Source: JBBRXZ01 sp038232415
GTDB lineage: Bacteria > Patescibacteriota > Saccharimonadia > Saccharimonadales > UBA4665
DNA: 64,000 bases
NCBI GenBank assembly: GCA_038232415.1
Contig: JBBSHY010000001.1
Location: forward strand, 13,963-77,962
Direction of reading: 5' to 3'
Part shown: positions 7,030 to 15,588 of the stretch, piece by piece
Position numbering within the stretch: the first letter of the stretch is position 1
How the letters are laid out: each line of letters begins with the position of its first letter
Notes under the pieces: model-generated
What the model was told of the DNA's origin: nothing
Seen by the model: only the letters and a program-made list of their open reading frames with translations
Databases searched by the model: none
Translations under genes and position numbers: made by a program

Positions 7030-8457
7030 CTAAAGAGATGATAATTGCCTATCCAGGCGCTTAAGACTGCGTTGTTTACCGAGTACGGCTAAGGTCTCGG
7101 CTAGTCCCGGGCTGGCAGCGGCTTGCGTGGTGGCTATACGGATCAGGCTAAATAGAACGGCTGGTTTCTGACCGGTTAGCTCAATTAATTCGTTAAGCCT
7201 GGTTGTTAAGTCTGCTACTGAAAAAACACTGGTTTCAAGGCTGCTTCTTGCCTGTTTCAGCAAAATTTTTAAATCTTCTCGTGACAGCTTTTTGAGCTGC
7301 TTATGCTCAGTAATCAAGCTCGGGTCAAGTGGTAAATCAACGAAGAATAAACTGGTTAATTCAGGCAGCTCGGCAAAGTATTTTAAACGTTCCTGGACTA
7401 GACCCAGGACCTGCTTCTTATAGGCTTCAGCGTAACTCTCTGACTCAGGAGGCCAGTAGTTGCTAACTTTTTCGTACAGATCATCAAGTTCAAGCTCGCG
7501 TATATAATAGCCATTCATCCAGAGTAAACGCCGTTCGTCAAAGTGCGCTCCGCTCCGGTGGACCCGGCCTAGGCTGAATTTTTCAATCAGCTCTTTTCTC
7601 GAGAATATCTCTTGCTCGGTGCCGTCATTCCAGCCCAATGAAGCGATAAAATTAACCAATGCTTCGGGAAGGAAGCCATCACGGATGTAATCAAGTACGT
7701 CTTTGGCGCCATCGCGTTTACTGAGCTTTTTCTGCCCGCCCGGGGCGAGGATATGAGGCACAGTTGCCATGACGGGCGGTTCCAGTCCCAGGGCCTCGTA
7801 CAGATTAAGATAATTTGGCACACTGGCAGTAAATTCCTGGCCGCGGATCAGATATGTGATATGCATCTCGCTATCATCAATAATATGGGCGAAATTATAA
7901 GTCGGGTAACCATCTGATTTAACAAGGATAAAATCGTCAATTATCTCCGGCCCTGTTGATAAGTCACCCAGTATGGCGTCGCGCCATTTATAACTTTTTG
8001 GATCTGATTTAAAACGTAGCGGTTTAGTGTCGTCCCACACTGGCGGATTATCCGGACGATGGTTACGGTACAGGAATGGACGTTTTTGGCTTACGGCCTG
8101 CTCGCGGAAAGCCTGCACTTCTTCGGCGCTGTAAGGATCAGTATATGCCCTGCCGGCATCAATTAACTTTTTGGCCCATTGCTCATAAATGCTCAGGCGT
8201 TCACTTTGGCGATAAGGTGCAAACGGGCCGCCGATATCAGGACCTTCGTCGTAATCCAAACCTAACACCCGCAGACTTTCCATAACGTGGCGGTCAGAAC
8301 CGGCAACTTCCCTTTTCTTATCAGTATCCTCGAGTCGTAATACAAATTGTCCGCCACTTTGTCTGGCTAGCAGCCAGGCAAAGACTGCTGTCCGTACTCC
8401 GCCGACATGTAAATATCCGGTCGGGCTGGGAGCAAATCGTGTACGCAGCGGCTTCAT
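7030..8457 (-). CDS. gltX: Glutamyl-tRNA synthetase
   Basis: Class I aminoacyl-tRNA synthetase that charges tRNA-Glu (in organisms without GlnRS it may also charge tRNA-Gln). 475 residues, normal length. The HIGH-type signature is in FAPSPTGYLHVGG, followed by LRLEDTD; the second signature KLSKR is in GGQKKLSKRDGA; the C-terminal anticodon-binding region has the family's alpha-helical pattern. The ATG follows a TATAAT box by 8 nt, so the message is predicted leaderless and no ribosome site is present. Whether it is discriminating cannot be read from sequence alone. Confidence 0.95.
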   Translation of the reverse strand: MKPLRTRFAPSPTGYLHVGGVRTAVFAWLLARQSGGQFVLRLEDTDKKREVAGSDRHVMESLRVLGLDYDEGPDIGGPFAPYRQSERLSIYEQWAKKLIDAGRAYTDPYSAEEVQAFREQAVSQKRPFLYRNHRPDNPPVWDDTKPLRFKSDPKSYKWRDAILGDLSTGPEIIDDFILVKSDGYPTYNFAHIIDDSEMHITYLIRGQEFTASVPNYLNLYEALGLEPPVMATVPHILAPGGQKKLSKRDGAKDVLDYIRDGFLPEALVNFIASLGWNDGTEQEIFSRKELIEKFSLGRVHRSGAHFDERRLLWMNGYYIRELELDDLYEKVSNYWPPESESYAEAYKKQVLGLVQERLKYFAELPELTSLFFVDLPLDPSLITEHKQLKKLSREDLKILLKQARSSLETSVFSVADLTTRLNELIELTGQKPAVLFSLIRIATTQAAASPGLAETLAVLGKQRSLKRLDRQLSSL

Positions 8458-8465
8458 ATGACTCT

Positions 8466-8494
8466 ATTATAAGAGAAAAGTGTGTCCAGTGAAA
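8466..8494 (-). promoter_or_regulatory. gltX promoter, predicted leaderless
   Basis: TTTCAC, exactly 17 nt, TATAAT, on the minus strand, placed directly after the stop of the upstream DUF4367 gene. Only 8 nt separate the -10 box from the gltX ATG. Confidence 0.65.
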
Positions 8495-9550
8495 TTACAG
8501 TGAGGTGGCGAGTTCAACTAGTTGGTGGTCGCTTAGTGAGCCGTTGGCTTGGATCACGTACCAGAAACCGTCATTAATCCACGTAGCATTGTGCTGACTA
8601 TAGAGATATATGGTGCGGCCACCAGCTTCAATAGTTTTATAGTTTTGGTCGATAGGAGCTACAAAAGTATTACGCAGGACTAAGTTATCCCAAGTCGAAC
8701 GTTTTTGGATTAAACTGTAACGACGGTCGTCGCTGTTACTATGAAATTGAGCGTCCACAATCCCGGCACCGTAATTAAGTTTTCCTAAACTGAAACCGGC
8801 CGGCTGGTAATCCGGTAGGCTGGCGCTGAAACCAACCTTTGCTGAAGCCATTTGTAAGCGTATGTTTGGCAAATTTTGGACTACAGCTCCGCCCAGTAAG
8901 AGTACTCCCATAACTCCAGCTATGCCCGCACGTCTCTTTAGTTTAGTACGGACATGACGAGATTTCCGGAGAGGCTGCTGCTGATGGCTAGTGGCCTGTT
9001 GAAGGGCGTGTTCCAAAAGCGCAGCGGTAGCTGTTGGCTTATCCGGGGTCGCCGGCATCGTTACAGCATGATGTCTGGTGGCTGTATGCGGAGTGTGAGC
9101 CGCGGCGTTAGGTTGCACAGGTGCCGGCGTGAGTTTGGTTACGGTTGCTGCCGAAAAGTGATTAATGTGCTGGCTTCTGGCGATCCGTGCGGCATGTTGT
9201 AAACGTTTAGTATCGGGGTGCCACGCAGGCTTGCTAATAATGGTAGTAACAGGCAGCTTCATTTGTCTCTCGGCGGCTCCCTGCGCTTTAAGCTGCTGCT
9301 TCAGACTTGGCCCAGGTTTTTTGACGGCATGCCGCATCAATGTGTGTGCCCTAGTAGGAGTGTGTGGCTGAACGTGCTTAGCAGGTTGCCTCGCTACATC
9401 ATGACCAGACGGTTCATCCGCTACCGGGATCTCATCTACAACCACTGGCCTGGCTTGGCCATGTTTTAGGGGCGGGCCAGACACTACAGCGCCCGTATGA
9501 ATATCGTAGCGTTGACCGTTTATTTCTATAATGTTGTTGTTTTTGCCCAC
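8495..9550 (-). CDS. Single-pass membrane protein with external DUF4367-like domain
   Basis: 351 residues. The first ~205 residues are hydrophilic, rich in His, Pro, Ala, Gln and Lys, and probably cytoplasmic. One membrane segment follows (GIAGVMGVLLLGGAVV), then a ~120-residue external domain (FSASLPDYQPAGFSLGKLNY... YSLIQKRSTWDN) that resembles DUF4367, a domain often found in anti-sigma-factor-like or envelope proteins. The start is a GTG at 9550 with AGGA close upstream. It is divergent from the PEGA-protein gene. A role in envelope sensing is inference. No cytoplasmic anti-sigma zinc motif is seen. Confidence 0.75.
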   Translation of the reverse strand: MGKNNNIIEINGQRYDIHTGAVVSGPPLKHGQARPVVVDEIPVADEPSGHDVARQPAKHVQPHTPTRAHTLMRHAVKKPGPSLKQQLKAQGAAERQMKLPVTTIISKPAWHPDTKRLQHAARIARSQHINHFSAATVTKLTPAPVQPNAAAHTPHTATRHHAVTMPATPDKPTATAALLEHALQQATSHQQQPLRKSRHVRTKLKRRAGIAGVMGVLLLGGAVVQNLPNIRLQMASAKVGFSASLPDYQPAGFSLGKLNYGAGIVDAQFHSNSDDRRYSLIQKRSTWDNLVLRNTFVAPIDQNYKTIEAGGRTIYLYSQHNATWINDGFWYVIQANGSLSDHQLVELATSL

Positions 9551-9575
9551 GTGTCCTGCCTGACGATTGGCTTAC

Positions 9576-9603
9576 GGTTTAAGGTATATATACATATTAA
9601 ACC
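9576..9603. promoter_or_regulatory. Palindrome in divergent intergenic region
   Basis: GGTTTAA and TTAAACC arms frame an alternating AT core that itself contains GTATATATAC. It sits between the divergent DUF4367 and PEGA genes, where an operator controlling both would be expected. Confidence 0.35.
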
Positions 9604-9663
9604 CTCTTGTGCTTCGAAGCAAGTCAATACATACTATGTTTAATACCCTATAGGAGCTATACA

Positions 9664-11145
9664 ATCGATTATTTTGATCCAAAAAAACAATTTCAGCATA
9701 GCATAATTTTGTATACAGGCTATGTGCTGATCGCTATAGCCATTGTTATTGCTACGCTAATTCTGTTATATCAAGCATATGGCTTCGGTCTGGCAAAAGG
9801 CACAGTCATTCAAAACGGCTTAACGTTTTTCTCTAGTCAGCCCCACCCTGCGAAAATTTATGTGAACGGAGCACTAAAGACGTCCACTAACACTCGTCTG
9901 GTATTACCCGCGGGTGTATACCAGATTAAACTGAGTCGTGATGGCTACCGTGACTGGCAACGTAAAATTGAGCTGAACGGCGGCAGCGTTCAACATTTCG
10001 ATTATCCATTTTTGTTTCCGAAAGTCCTTACTACCAAAACAATACATCCGTACAGCTCCGCGCCGGGGCTTATGACGCAAAGCCCGGACAGACGTTGGCT
10101 ATTTATTGAGCAACCTGGTTCTATGACAAATTTTGACATTTATGATCTAAAGAATCCTGCCAAGCCCGCAGTAGCTATATCGTTGCCGGGCGCTCTGCTT
10201 ACTAAAGCAATTAACCCTACAGGTGAAGCTTGGCAGCTGGAGGAGTGGGCGGATGATAACCAGCACTTGCTATTGCAACACAGTTTCGACGGTAAAACGG
10301 AATTTATCCTAATTGACCGGACAAATCCCGCGCAGTCGCTGAACCTCAATAATAGTTTATCGTTCAGTCCTTCAAAGTTAACCTTAAAAGACAGAAAGTA
10401 TGACCAGTACTATATATATGATGCCGCATCGGCCTCTTTGCAAGCGGCTTCGTTAAAATCTACAGCGAGAACTACACTGTTGCAACGCGTGATAGCCTAC
10501 AAGACTTATAGCGATGACACAATCCTATATGTTACCGATAGTGATTCATCGGATAATAGTCAAGTAGAAGCTAAAATAGCTGTAGGTAACCAGATCTCCA
10601 CTATTCATAGCTTACCCCTAAGTGCGGCTTATCTGATTGATCTGACTAAGTACACCGGTACTATGTATGTAGCCATAGGCTCCACTAATAGCAGCAAAGT
10701 TTACATATATAAGGATCCTGCAGGCCAGCTCAATAAGCAGCCTAAGCATGTAGCCACGCCCACCCAGGTTTTACATGTTGACCAGCCAAATTACCTGAGT
10801 TTTTCGGCCAGTGCCCAGTTTATTGTTACTGAAAACGGTACCAGTCTCGGTGTCTATGACGTTGAAAATAAGATCGTTCATAAATATAGCGCAAAATCCG
10901 CGTTAGATGCGCCGCAGATTCATGCCAGCTGGATGGATGGTAACCGTTTACATTACGTCAGTAATGGCAAACTTAATGTGTTTGACTATGATGGTACAAA
11001 CGGGCAATCTTTGGCCAGTGCCGATAGCCGTTACCTGCCTGCCTTTGCACCCGATTACAAAGGACTCTATACTCTTGTGCCTAATGCGACAAATGGTCAA
11101 TTCGAATTCACTGAAACTTTTTTGCTAAAAGCCGACGACCGCTAA
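9664..11145 (+). CDS. PEGA-domain membrane-anchored protein with beta-propeller-like C-terminus; apparent ATC start
   Basis: 493 residues. A short cytoplasmic start (IDYFDPKKQF), one membrane helix (VLIAIAIVIATLILLYQAYGFG), a PEGA domain (about 55-115, SSQPHPAKIYVNG ... LPAGVYQIKLSRDGYRDWQ), then ~370 residues of repeated beta-strand sequence that reads like a propeller or WD/TolB-type fold. It is probably an extracytoplasmic envelope protein. No ATG, GTG or TTG lies at the expected start. AGGAG at 9652-9656 is 7 nt from an ATC codon at 9664, where the protein should begin; an in-frame TTG at 9607 lacks a ribosome site. The 3' end overlaps the convergent sortase gene by 38 nt. Confidence 0.75.
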   Translation: MDYFDPKKQFQHSIILYTGYVLIAIAIVIATLILLYQAYGFGLAKGTVIQNGLTFFSSQPHPAKIYVNGALKTSTNTRLVLPAGVYQIKLSRDGYRDWQRKIELNGGSVQHFDYPFLFPKVLTTKTIHPYSSAPGLMTQSPDRRWLFIEQPGSMTNFDIYDLKNPAKPAVAISLPGALLTKAINPTGEAWQLEEWADDNQHLLLQHSFDGKTEFILIDRTNPAQSLNLNNSLSFSPSKLTLKDRKYDQYYIYDAASASLQAASLKSTARTTLLQRVIAYKTYSDDTILYVTDSDSSDNSQVEAKIAVGNQISTIHSLPLSAAYLIDLTKYTGTMYVAIGSTNSSKVYIYKDPAGQLNKQPKHVATPTQVLHVDQPNYLSFSASAQFIVTENGTSLGVYDVENKIVHKYSAKSALDAPQIHASWMDGNRLHYVSNGKLNVFDYDGTNGQSLASADSRYLPAFAPDYKGLYTLVPNATNGQFEFTETFLLKADDR

Positions 11146-12427
11146 AGAATACAGCCCCCAGTAGAATTACAGAAATACTAATCTTACCTATAGCAGTCTT
11201 TATTATTCGTCCCCACAGCGTTGGTCCATTACCGGGTAAATTGGGTGGCGGCGTGGTGGTATTTGCTGTCGCTACTGTGGGCTTTTCGTTACCCGAGGGA
11301 TCAGGAGTAATCTGTTGGCCTACTACAACCAGACGTTTAAGGCTGGTGCCTGGCGGATCACAGGTAATAAGGGTAGCGGTAGCGTTTTGCCCGGGCACTG
11401 CGTTAAGAACGCCGACATTGCTAGGGTCCACGATATCGCGGGTAATGACCTTATATACGTAAACCTTGCCCTTATACGTAAGGTAAAACGTATCGCCTGG
11501 TACCAGTGTATGTAGTAGGACAAATGCGAACTTATACTTACCTTTATTAAAGATATTGTTGCTGCTGTGGCCAAAGAAGGCTGCGTTGCCATTTTGGCCT
11601 GGTAACGCTGTAGTCGGATAATGTACTACACCGCCCTCCAAATCATTCTCTATTACGTTTTCATCTGTAGATGTCCCGGTATAGTTAACCGGAATCTCGA
11701 CATTAATTTTAGGAATAATGACTTCTGGGTTGGATGTTGGCGAGACGCTGCTAGGATTAATAATGAGTGGCGTAGCGGCTGTGACGCGGCTAGGCTGAAT
11801 AAACGGAGATATAACGACTTCATTGAAAAACCCGAAAAGAAAGATAATAAGGACTATAAAACCCATGCCAAGTCCAAACAGCAGCGATTGCAAATGATGT
11901 TTAGCCTCTAACTTACCTCCGGCGCTGACTTTATCTCGTATTACAGCCTGGACTTCTTCAGCGCTACGAACATCTCGAAGTTTTGGTTTATGGCTTTTAC
12001 TAGAGATTTTCTTGGAACGTTGTGAATCGGCGGCGTGTTGTTTATGTTTGGATATTGACTGAGGGTCTGGCGCGGCAGTTTTTTGGCCGGTTAGTGCTGA
12101 CTGACTGTCATAAAATTCCTGCCAGACCTGATGTTTTTCGGCGGCTGACAGATTTTGATAATAATTATGCCACTCTGTTTGTATAGCTGCCAGATCTTTT
12201 CCCGACCCGCTGAGTTTGTACATGAACTGCTGGTGCTTGCTGCGATGCGGGCTTTTTTGGGCTTCGGCCAGCTCGGTTTCGGCGGCTGGCTCTTCAGCAT
12301 AAATCCTCGATACTTTTTCACGGATAAGATCAGCCGCCACTGCGGCATTAGCATCATCAACCGCTTGGGATTGACCTTCTGTGGGACTTGTATAGTCGGA
12401 TGATGTGTAGGGTGAATTTATAGCCAT
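11108..12427 (-). CDS. Sortase-family transpeptidase with long cytoplasmic N-terminus
   Basis: 439 residues. A ~180-residue charged cytoplasmic N-terminus, a membrane segment (about 183-207), then a sortase domain with His287 (FFGHSSN), catalytic Cys356 in TLITCDPPG and Arg365 (SLKRLVV), and a second C-terminal membrane segment (ISISVILLGAVFF). Sortases join sorting-signal proteins to the cell wall or to pilin subunits. The TLxTC motif and the C-terminal membrane helix suggest a class C/D/E-like enzyme, but the class cannot be fixed here. No LPxTG substrate is seen in this window. The large N-terminus is unusual. The gene ends inside the convergent PEGA gene. Confidence 0.88.
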   Translation of the reverse strand: MAINSPYTSSDYTSPTEGQSQAVDDANAAVAADLIREKVSRIYAEEPAAETELAEAQKSPHRSKHQQFMYKLSGSGKDLAAIQTEWHNYYQNLSAAEKHQVWQEFYDSQSALTGQKTAAPDPQSISKHKQHAADSQRSKKISSKSHKPKLRDVRSAEEVQAVIRDKVSAGGKLEAKHHLQSLLFGLGMGFIVLIIFLFGFFNEVVISPFIQPSRVTAATPLIINPSSVSPTSNPEVIIPKINVEIPVNYTGTSTDENVIENDLEGGVVHYPTTALPGQNGNAAFFGHSSNNIFNKGKYKFAFVLLHTLVPGDTFYLTYKGKVYVYKVITRDIVDPSNVGVLNAVPGQNATATLITCDPPGTSLKRLVVVGQQITPDPSGNEKPTVATANTTTPPPNLPGNGPTLWGRIIKTAIGKISISVILLGAVFFSGRRLLAKKFQ

Positions 12428-12482
12428 AACAAATAACGAGCTAAACTAGCTCTGTACAGCATAAGTATAGTACAATTACCCC

Positions 12483-12497
12483 TCGATAGCCTATCGA
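12483..12497. repeat. 15-bp palindrome before tRNA-Leu
   Basis: TCGATAG-C-CTATCGA, a 7-1-7 perfect inverted repeat in the 82-nt gap between the sortase start and tRNA-Leu. It could lie in the spacer of a weak tRNA promoter (TTACCC, 18 nt, TAATGC). Confidence 0.4.
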
Positions 12498-12509
12498 ACT
12501 AATGCTTAG

Positions 12510-12594
12510 GGGCGAGTGGCGGAACTGGTATACGCGCACGACTCAAAATCGTGTTCCTAACGGATTGAGGGTTCGATTCCCTCCTCGCCCACCA
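12510..12594 (+). tRNA. tRNA-Leu (anticodon CAA)
   Basis: 85 nt with acceptor stem GGGCGAG/CTCGCCC, a seven-base anticodon loop CTCAAAA giving anticodon CAA (reads UUG), a long variable arm as expected of tRNA-Leu, T-loop GTTCGATTC and an encoded 3' CCA. Confidence 0.95.
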
Positions 12595-12626
12595 AATTTG
12601 ATCTGCAGGTATTCTTATTATTGAGT

Positions 12627-13415
12627 TTAATTAATAACGGAAGTCGTAAGAGATTCGAAGGGTTTGGTGGGGTTCTGAAGCCACCAGACGGCGGCGCAGG
12701 CGGCGGTTTTGACACGCCAGGTTTCGGGATCCCGTTCGAGTTTAGTAGTACTAACCTGTCCGTTTATAGCTACAAAAATGGTAGCATGATGTTTAACGAT
12801 TATGGCTGCTTGATGCTGGTTAGTGAATTCATGTAAGGCTTCCACTAAGCGCAAAAAGTCCATGCCAAAGATGAAGGCTGCGGTGAAATGAGCGTGTATG
12901 GCAATTTTCTGCAGCTGGGCGAAGCTTATTACAAGTAGTATATTCTCGCGCTGAAGCAGGTTATGAGGCGTTTTTGTGAAGTAATCGGCAGCGTCTTGGG
13001 TTAAGACCAGCTGCTCGTAATACTTTTCAATGAACCGCTCAAGCAGAATGGCTGTTTCGGAATTTCTGCCGAAGTCGCCAGCCAGGAGCGTTGCATCAGC
13101 CCAGGCGCTCATATCCACTAGTTCAGCTAGAGTTTTCTGGCCGAAACTGCCGCTTGGAGTACTGGGTGCATATTCACCTGTTTCCAAAACGCGGCCGACG
13201 GTTTTTTGCAGACTGTCCGGCAGCAGAACCCGGGCGGTACCAATGCCAGCTTTGGTGGCCTCGGCGTACGCCTCCGCCGGCGCGGCGAACCCATGAGCAT
13301 TGCCGCCTACAATAAGCAGCTTGCCTGCTTGCGCTCTATTTTCCGGCCGGCTCCACATTAAGTCCTTAAATAGCGGCTGCTCAATCGCTTGCTTATGCCA
13401 GTACGTATGACCCAT
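12627..13415 (-). CDS. NAD(P)H-hydrate dehydratase/ribokinase-fold protein, divergent
   Basis: 262 residues from the ATG at 13415, which has GGAG 7 nt upstream; a longer reading to 13529 would run deep into the HAD gene. The sequence resembles the C-terminal kinase-like domain of YjeF-type NAD(P)HX dehydratases: a nucleotide-binding start (AGKLLIVGGNAHGFAAPAEAY), LLAGDFGRNSET, and LTQDAADYF in place of the usual NADA segment. The late GTGDVLxG motif that supplies the catalytic Asp is not recognisable; the matching region reads ERDPETWRVKTAAC. It may be a catalytically altered or sugar-kinase-like relative. It overlaps the upstream HAD gene by 23 nt, so both are probably one transcript. Confidence 0.6.
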   Translation of the reverse strand: MGHTYWHKQAIEQPLFKDLMWSRPENRAQAGKLLIVGGNAHGFAAPAEAYAEATKAGIGTARVLLPDSLQKTVGRVLETGEYAPSTPSGSFGQKTLAELVDMSAWADATLLAGDFGRNSETAILLERFIEKYYEQLVLTQDAADYFTKTPHNLLQRENILLVISFAQLQKIAIHAHFTAAFIFGMDFLRLVEALHEFTNQHQAAIIVKHHATIFVAINGQVSTTKLERDPETWRVKTAACAAVWWLQNPTKPFESLTTSVIN

Positions 13416-14112
13416 TACTAGGCTCCAGTTCGTAAACCATATTTTTGCGCTCAATGACAATTTTCCATCCCCGCTCACGGGCATGGCTAAAGAGCTGCTT
13501 ACTGGGATTAAAGGCGATTGGCTGTTCAACTAACTCCAGCATGCTTATGTCGCCCTCGCTGTCGCCTACGACTATACTGCCATCGTAACTAGCGCTATGT
13601 TTGCTGACTAACTGTCTGAGCAGTTCTGGTTTTTTGCCAATGGACAGATCTTTTGTGCCGATAAAACGGCCATTATTAGCAGGATAAATGGTGGCAGCGA
13701 AATCATCGAAACCATAGTAATCGGCTAATTTCTGGACTATTACAGCCGGTGAACCGGAAATGGCAAATAGTAAATAATTTTTAGATTTTAGTTCTTGAAT
13801 GAGATTTCGAGCAAAAATGTAGACCTGTTCTTTATATTCATTAAAGACGGTTTCGGCCGCAGCTGTTAAGTCTTCTTTGCGCAGGCCTTTCAGGGCTTTA
13901 TCGAAAACACCGATCAGTTGATGTTCGTAGTCCCGGAAGGATTCTTCGCCGCTTCTTTGCTTCCAGCTCATTCTAGCAGCTTTCACCCGATCAAATTCTC
14001 TGCCATCTATCTGCCCCTGCTTGGCTAGGACGCCAGCTATGGCATGGTAAAGCTGCCAGCGGATAATAGTACCATCGATGTCAAATGCCGCAAATGGGCG
14101 GCCCCCATTCAT
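13393..14112 (-). CDS. HAD-family phosphatase, SerB-like (HAD-IB)
   Basis: 239 residues. Motif I AFDIDGTII supplies the nucleophile Asp and acid/base Asp; a helical cap follows; motif II Ser is in FAISGSPAV; motif III Lys in GKKPELL; motif IV in VVGDSEGDISML. This is the layout of phosphoserine-phosphatase-like HAD-IB enzymes that act on small phosphorylated metabolites; the substrate is not clear. Its ATG directly abuts the stop of the prolyl iminopeptidase gene and its end overlaps the downstream ribokinase-fold gene, indicating a polycistron. No other serine biosynthesis gene is near. Confidence 0.85.
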   Translation of the reverse strand: MNGGRPFAAFDIDGTIIRWQLYHAIAGVLAKQGQIDGREFDRVKAARMSWKQRSGEESFRDYEHQLIGVFDKALKGLRKEDLTAAAETVFNEYKEQVYIFARNLIQELKSKNYLLFAISGSPAVIVQKLADYYGFDDFAATIYPANNGRFIGTKDLSIGKKPELLRQLVSKHSASYDGSIVVGDSEGDISMLELVEQPIAFNPSKQLFSHARERGWKIVIERKNMVYELEPSNGSYVLA

Positions 14113-15036
14113 CTATATATTCCCTGTAAACTGCAGAAAAATTAGACGAAGGATATTCGACGCTTCGTGCTCGGCAATATGTCCGTTTATGGTCCAGATA
14201 AGCTGGCTGTTAGGCAGTTTTTGATGAAGCTTATAAGCAATTATAGGCCGGCAGACCATATCGTATCTTCCCTGTACGATCCAAACAGGCACGGTTAGTT
14301 TATCGGCGTTATTAAAAATGTACTGATCCGGCATAAAACATTGATTGAGCAGGTAATGTATCTCGACACGGATAGCTGCCGGATCATATGTTTCATAGGC
14401 TTTGGCCGTAAAGCGGTCGTCCAGTCTTAAAAGAGCTGCTTCCAAATTTTCATAAGCATAAGCTGAGGCTTTGGCAGCCTCTTTATCATCTCCAAGCGCC
14501 CGTTTAAAATGATACTCGCTAGGTCCTAATAAATAATCTGTTGGCGTTTGGTTTACGTATCGGTCCCACACGTCTGGAAAGAAGTCTTTAAATCTACCTT
14601 CAGCTAACCAGTCAATTTCATCATGTGAACCGGTAAATATACCTTGGATCACAATACCTGCCAGCCGCTGAGGGTAGTTTATGCCATAAGCAAGTGCTAG
14701 ACATGAGCCCCATGAGCCACCTGTTAAAACAAATTTCTTAAGTTTTAAATGAGTGGCAATTTTCTCAATATCTTCAACCAGATCTTTGGTGGTATTATTT
14801 TTTAATGAACCCAGGGGAATGCTTTTACCGCAACCTCGCTGATCAAAAAAGATAACACGTTGATGACCGGGATCAAACTTGTTGCGGTCGCGGTTATCGA
14901 CTCCATTGCCGGGGCCGCCGTGGAGGAAGATAATCGGTATCTCCGCGTCTTTTTTGCCCCAATCCTGTAAGTAGAGCTCATGACCATCACCGACGTCTAG
15001 GGAGGATTCTTCGTTTGTATGATTATCGGGTGTCAT
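14113..15036 (-). CDS. pip: Prolyl iminopeptidase (alpha/beta hydrolase)
   Basis: 307 residues. It removes N-terminal proline from peptides. Oxyanion-hole motif FLHGGPGNG, nucleophile Ser in LTGGSWGSCLAL, FFDQRGCGKS typical of prolyl iminopeptidases, and a late Asp/His (IVQGRYDMV and INGHIAEHE) complete the S33 triad. Length fits the family (~310). The ATG overlaps the stop of the upstream frameshifted hydrolase gene as ATGA, so the frame was laid down for coupled translation. Probably cytoplasmic, since no signal peptide is seen. Useful for an amino-acid-scavenging lifestyle. Confidence 0.92.
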   Translation of the reverse strand: MTPDNHTNEESSLDVGDGHELYLQDWGKKDAEIPIIFLHGGPGNGVDNRDRNKFDPGHQRVIFFDQRGCGKSIPLGSLKNNTTKDLVEDIEKIATHLKLKKFVLTGGSWGSCLALAYGINYPQRLAGIVIQGIFTGSHDEIDWLAEGRFKDFFPDVWDRYVNQTPTDYLLGPSEYHFKRALGDDKEAAKASAYAYENLEAALLRLDDRFTAKAYETYDPAAIRVEIHYLLNQCFMPDQYIFNNADKLTVPVWIVQGRYDMVCRPIIAYKLHQKLPNSQLIWTINGHIAEHEASNILRLIFLQFTGNI

Positions 15037-15588
15037 ATAACTAATTGTAGCACTTTGACATAAGGTTCAGGGTTGATCCAGCAGTCATCATGCTCCCCAG
15101 GCAATTCGTAATAGTCAAATTTTGCTTTAGTTTTCAAAATTTGTGGCGTTGCCGGTGATAAAAAGGCGTCGTTATGGTTGCGGCTAATAACGACCCTCTT
15201 TTGTTTAAGTACCTTGTAGAAATTATGGTTGCGGCTATTTAATATAAGCCAGGCTGCCTTACTTACGTCCCTAACTATATATAAACAATGCCAGACCATT
15301 TTTTGCAGCCAGTAACCTAAAGTAATATGCTGACGATGATAATTGAATTCGCGCCAGTTTTTTTGCACTATGCATACAAAAGCCGATTTGTCGGGCCAAA
15401 ATGGCGGATCAATTAGTATGGTTAATTGAGATCGATTGAAGGCCGGCAAAGTGGGCTATAACGATAGCGGCTTTTTTGGGCTTAGCTTCAATTACGAAAC
15501 CGTGCCGCTCTAGCTCTTGGCGAAAGCGCTGGCCGTGCCAAGGACCTTCGGCAAAACCGTAGATTAGGCAGACCGAAGGGCTAGACAT
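15033..15588 (-). pseudogene. Frameshifted small alpha/beta-hydrolase-like gene
   Basis: Two overlapping frames together look like one gene. The first (from ATG 15588) reads SSPSVCLIYGFAEGPWHGQRF ... IVIAHFAG and stops at 15409; the second continues as NRSQLTILIDPPFWPDKSAF to a stop at 15033. Removing one base near 15442-15446 joins them as HFAG-FNRSQLTILIDPPFWP, a plausible hydrolase elbow followed by a beta strand. Both ends keep tight operon contacts: 8-nt overlap with exonuclease III upstream and ATGA overlap with the iminopeptidase downstream. It is either a recent frameshift, an assembly or sequencing error, or programmed frameshifting. The HFAG elbow has Phe where an HSAG-like serine nucleophile would be expected. 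Confidence 0.6.

Noticed and set aside
12621..12836. Plus-strand Gly-rich frame after tRNA-Leu
   Set aside because: Antisense to the ribokinase-fold gene; the glycine richness comes from complementing its C-terminal codons.
13416..13529. Longer start for the ribokinase-fold gene
   Set aside because: It would overlap the HAD gene by 137 nt and the added residues look like an out-of-frame HAD translation; the ATG at 13415 has GGAG.
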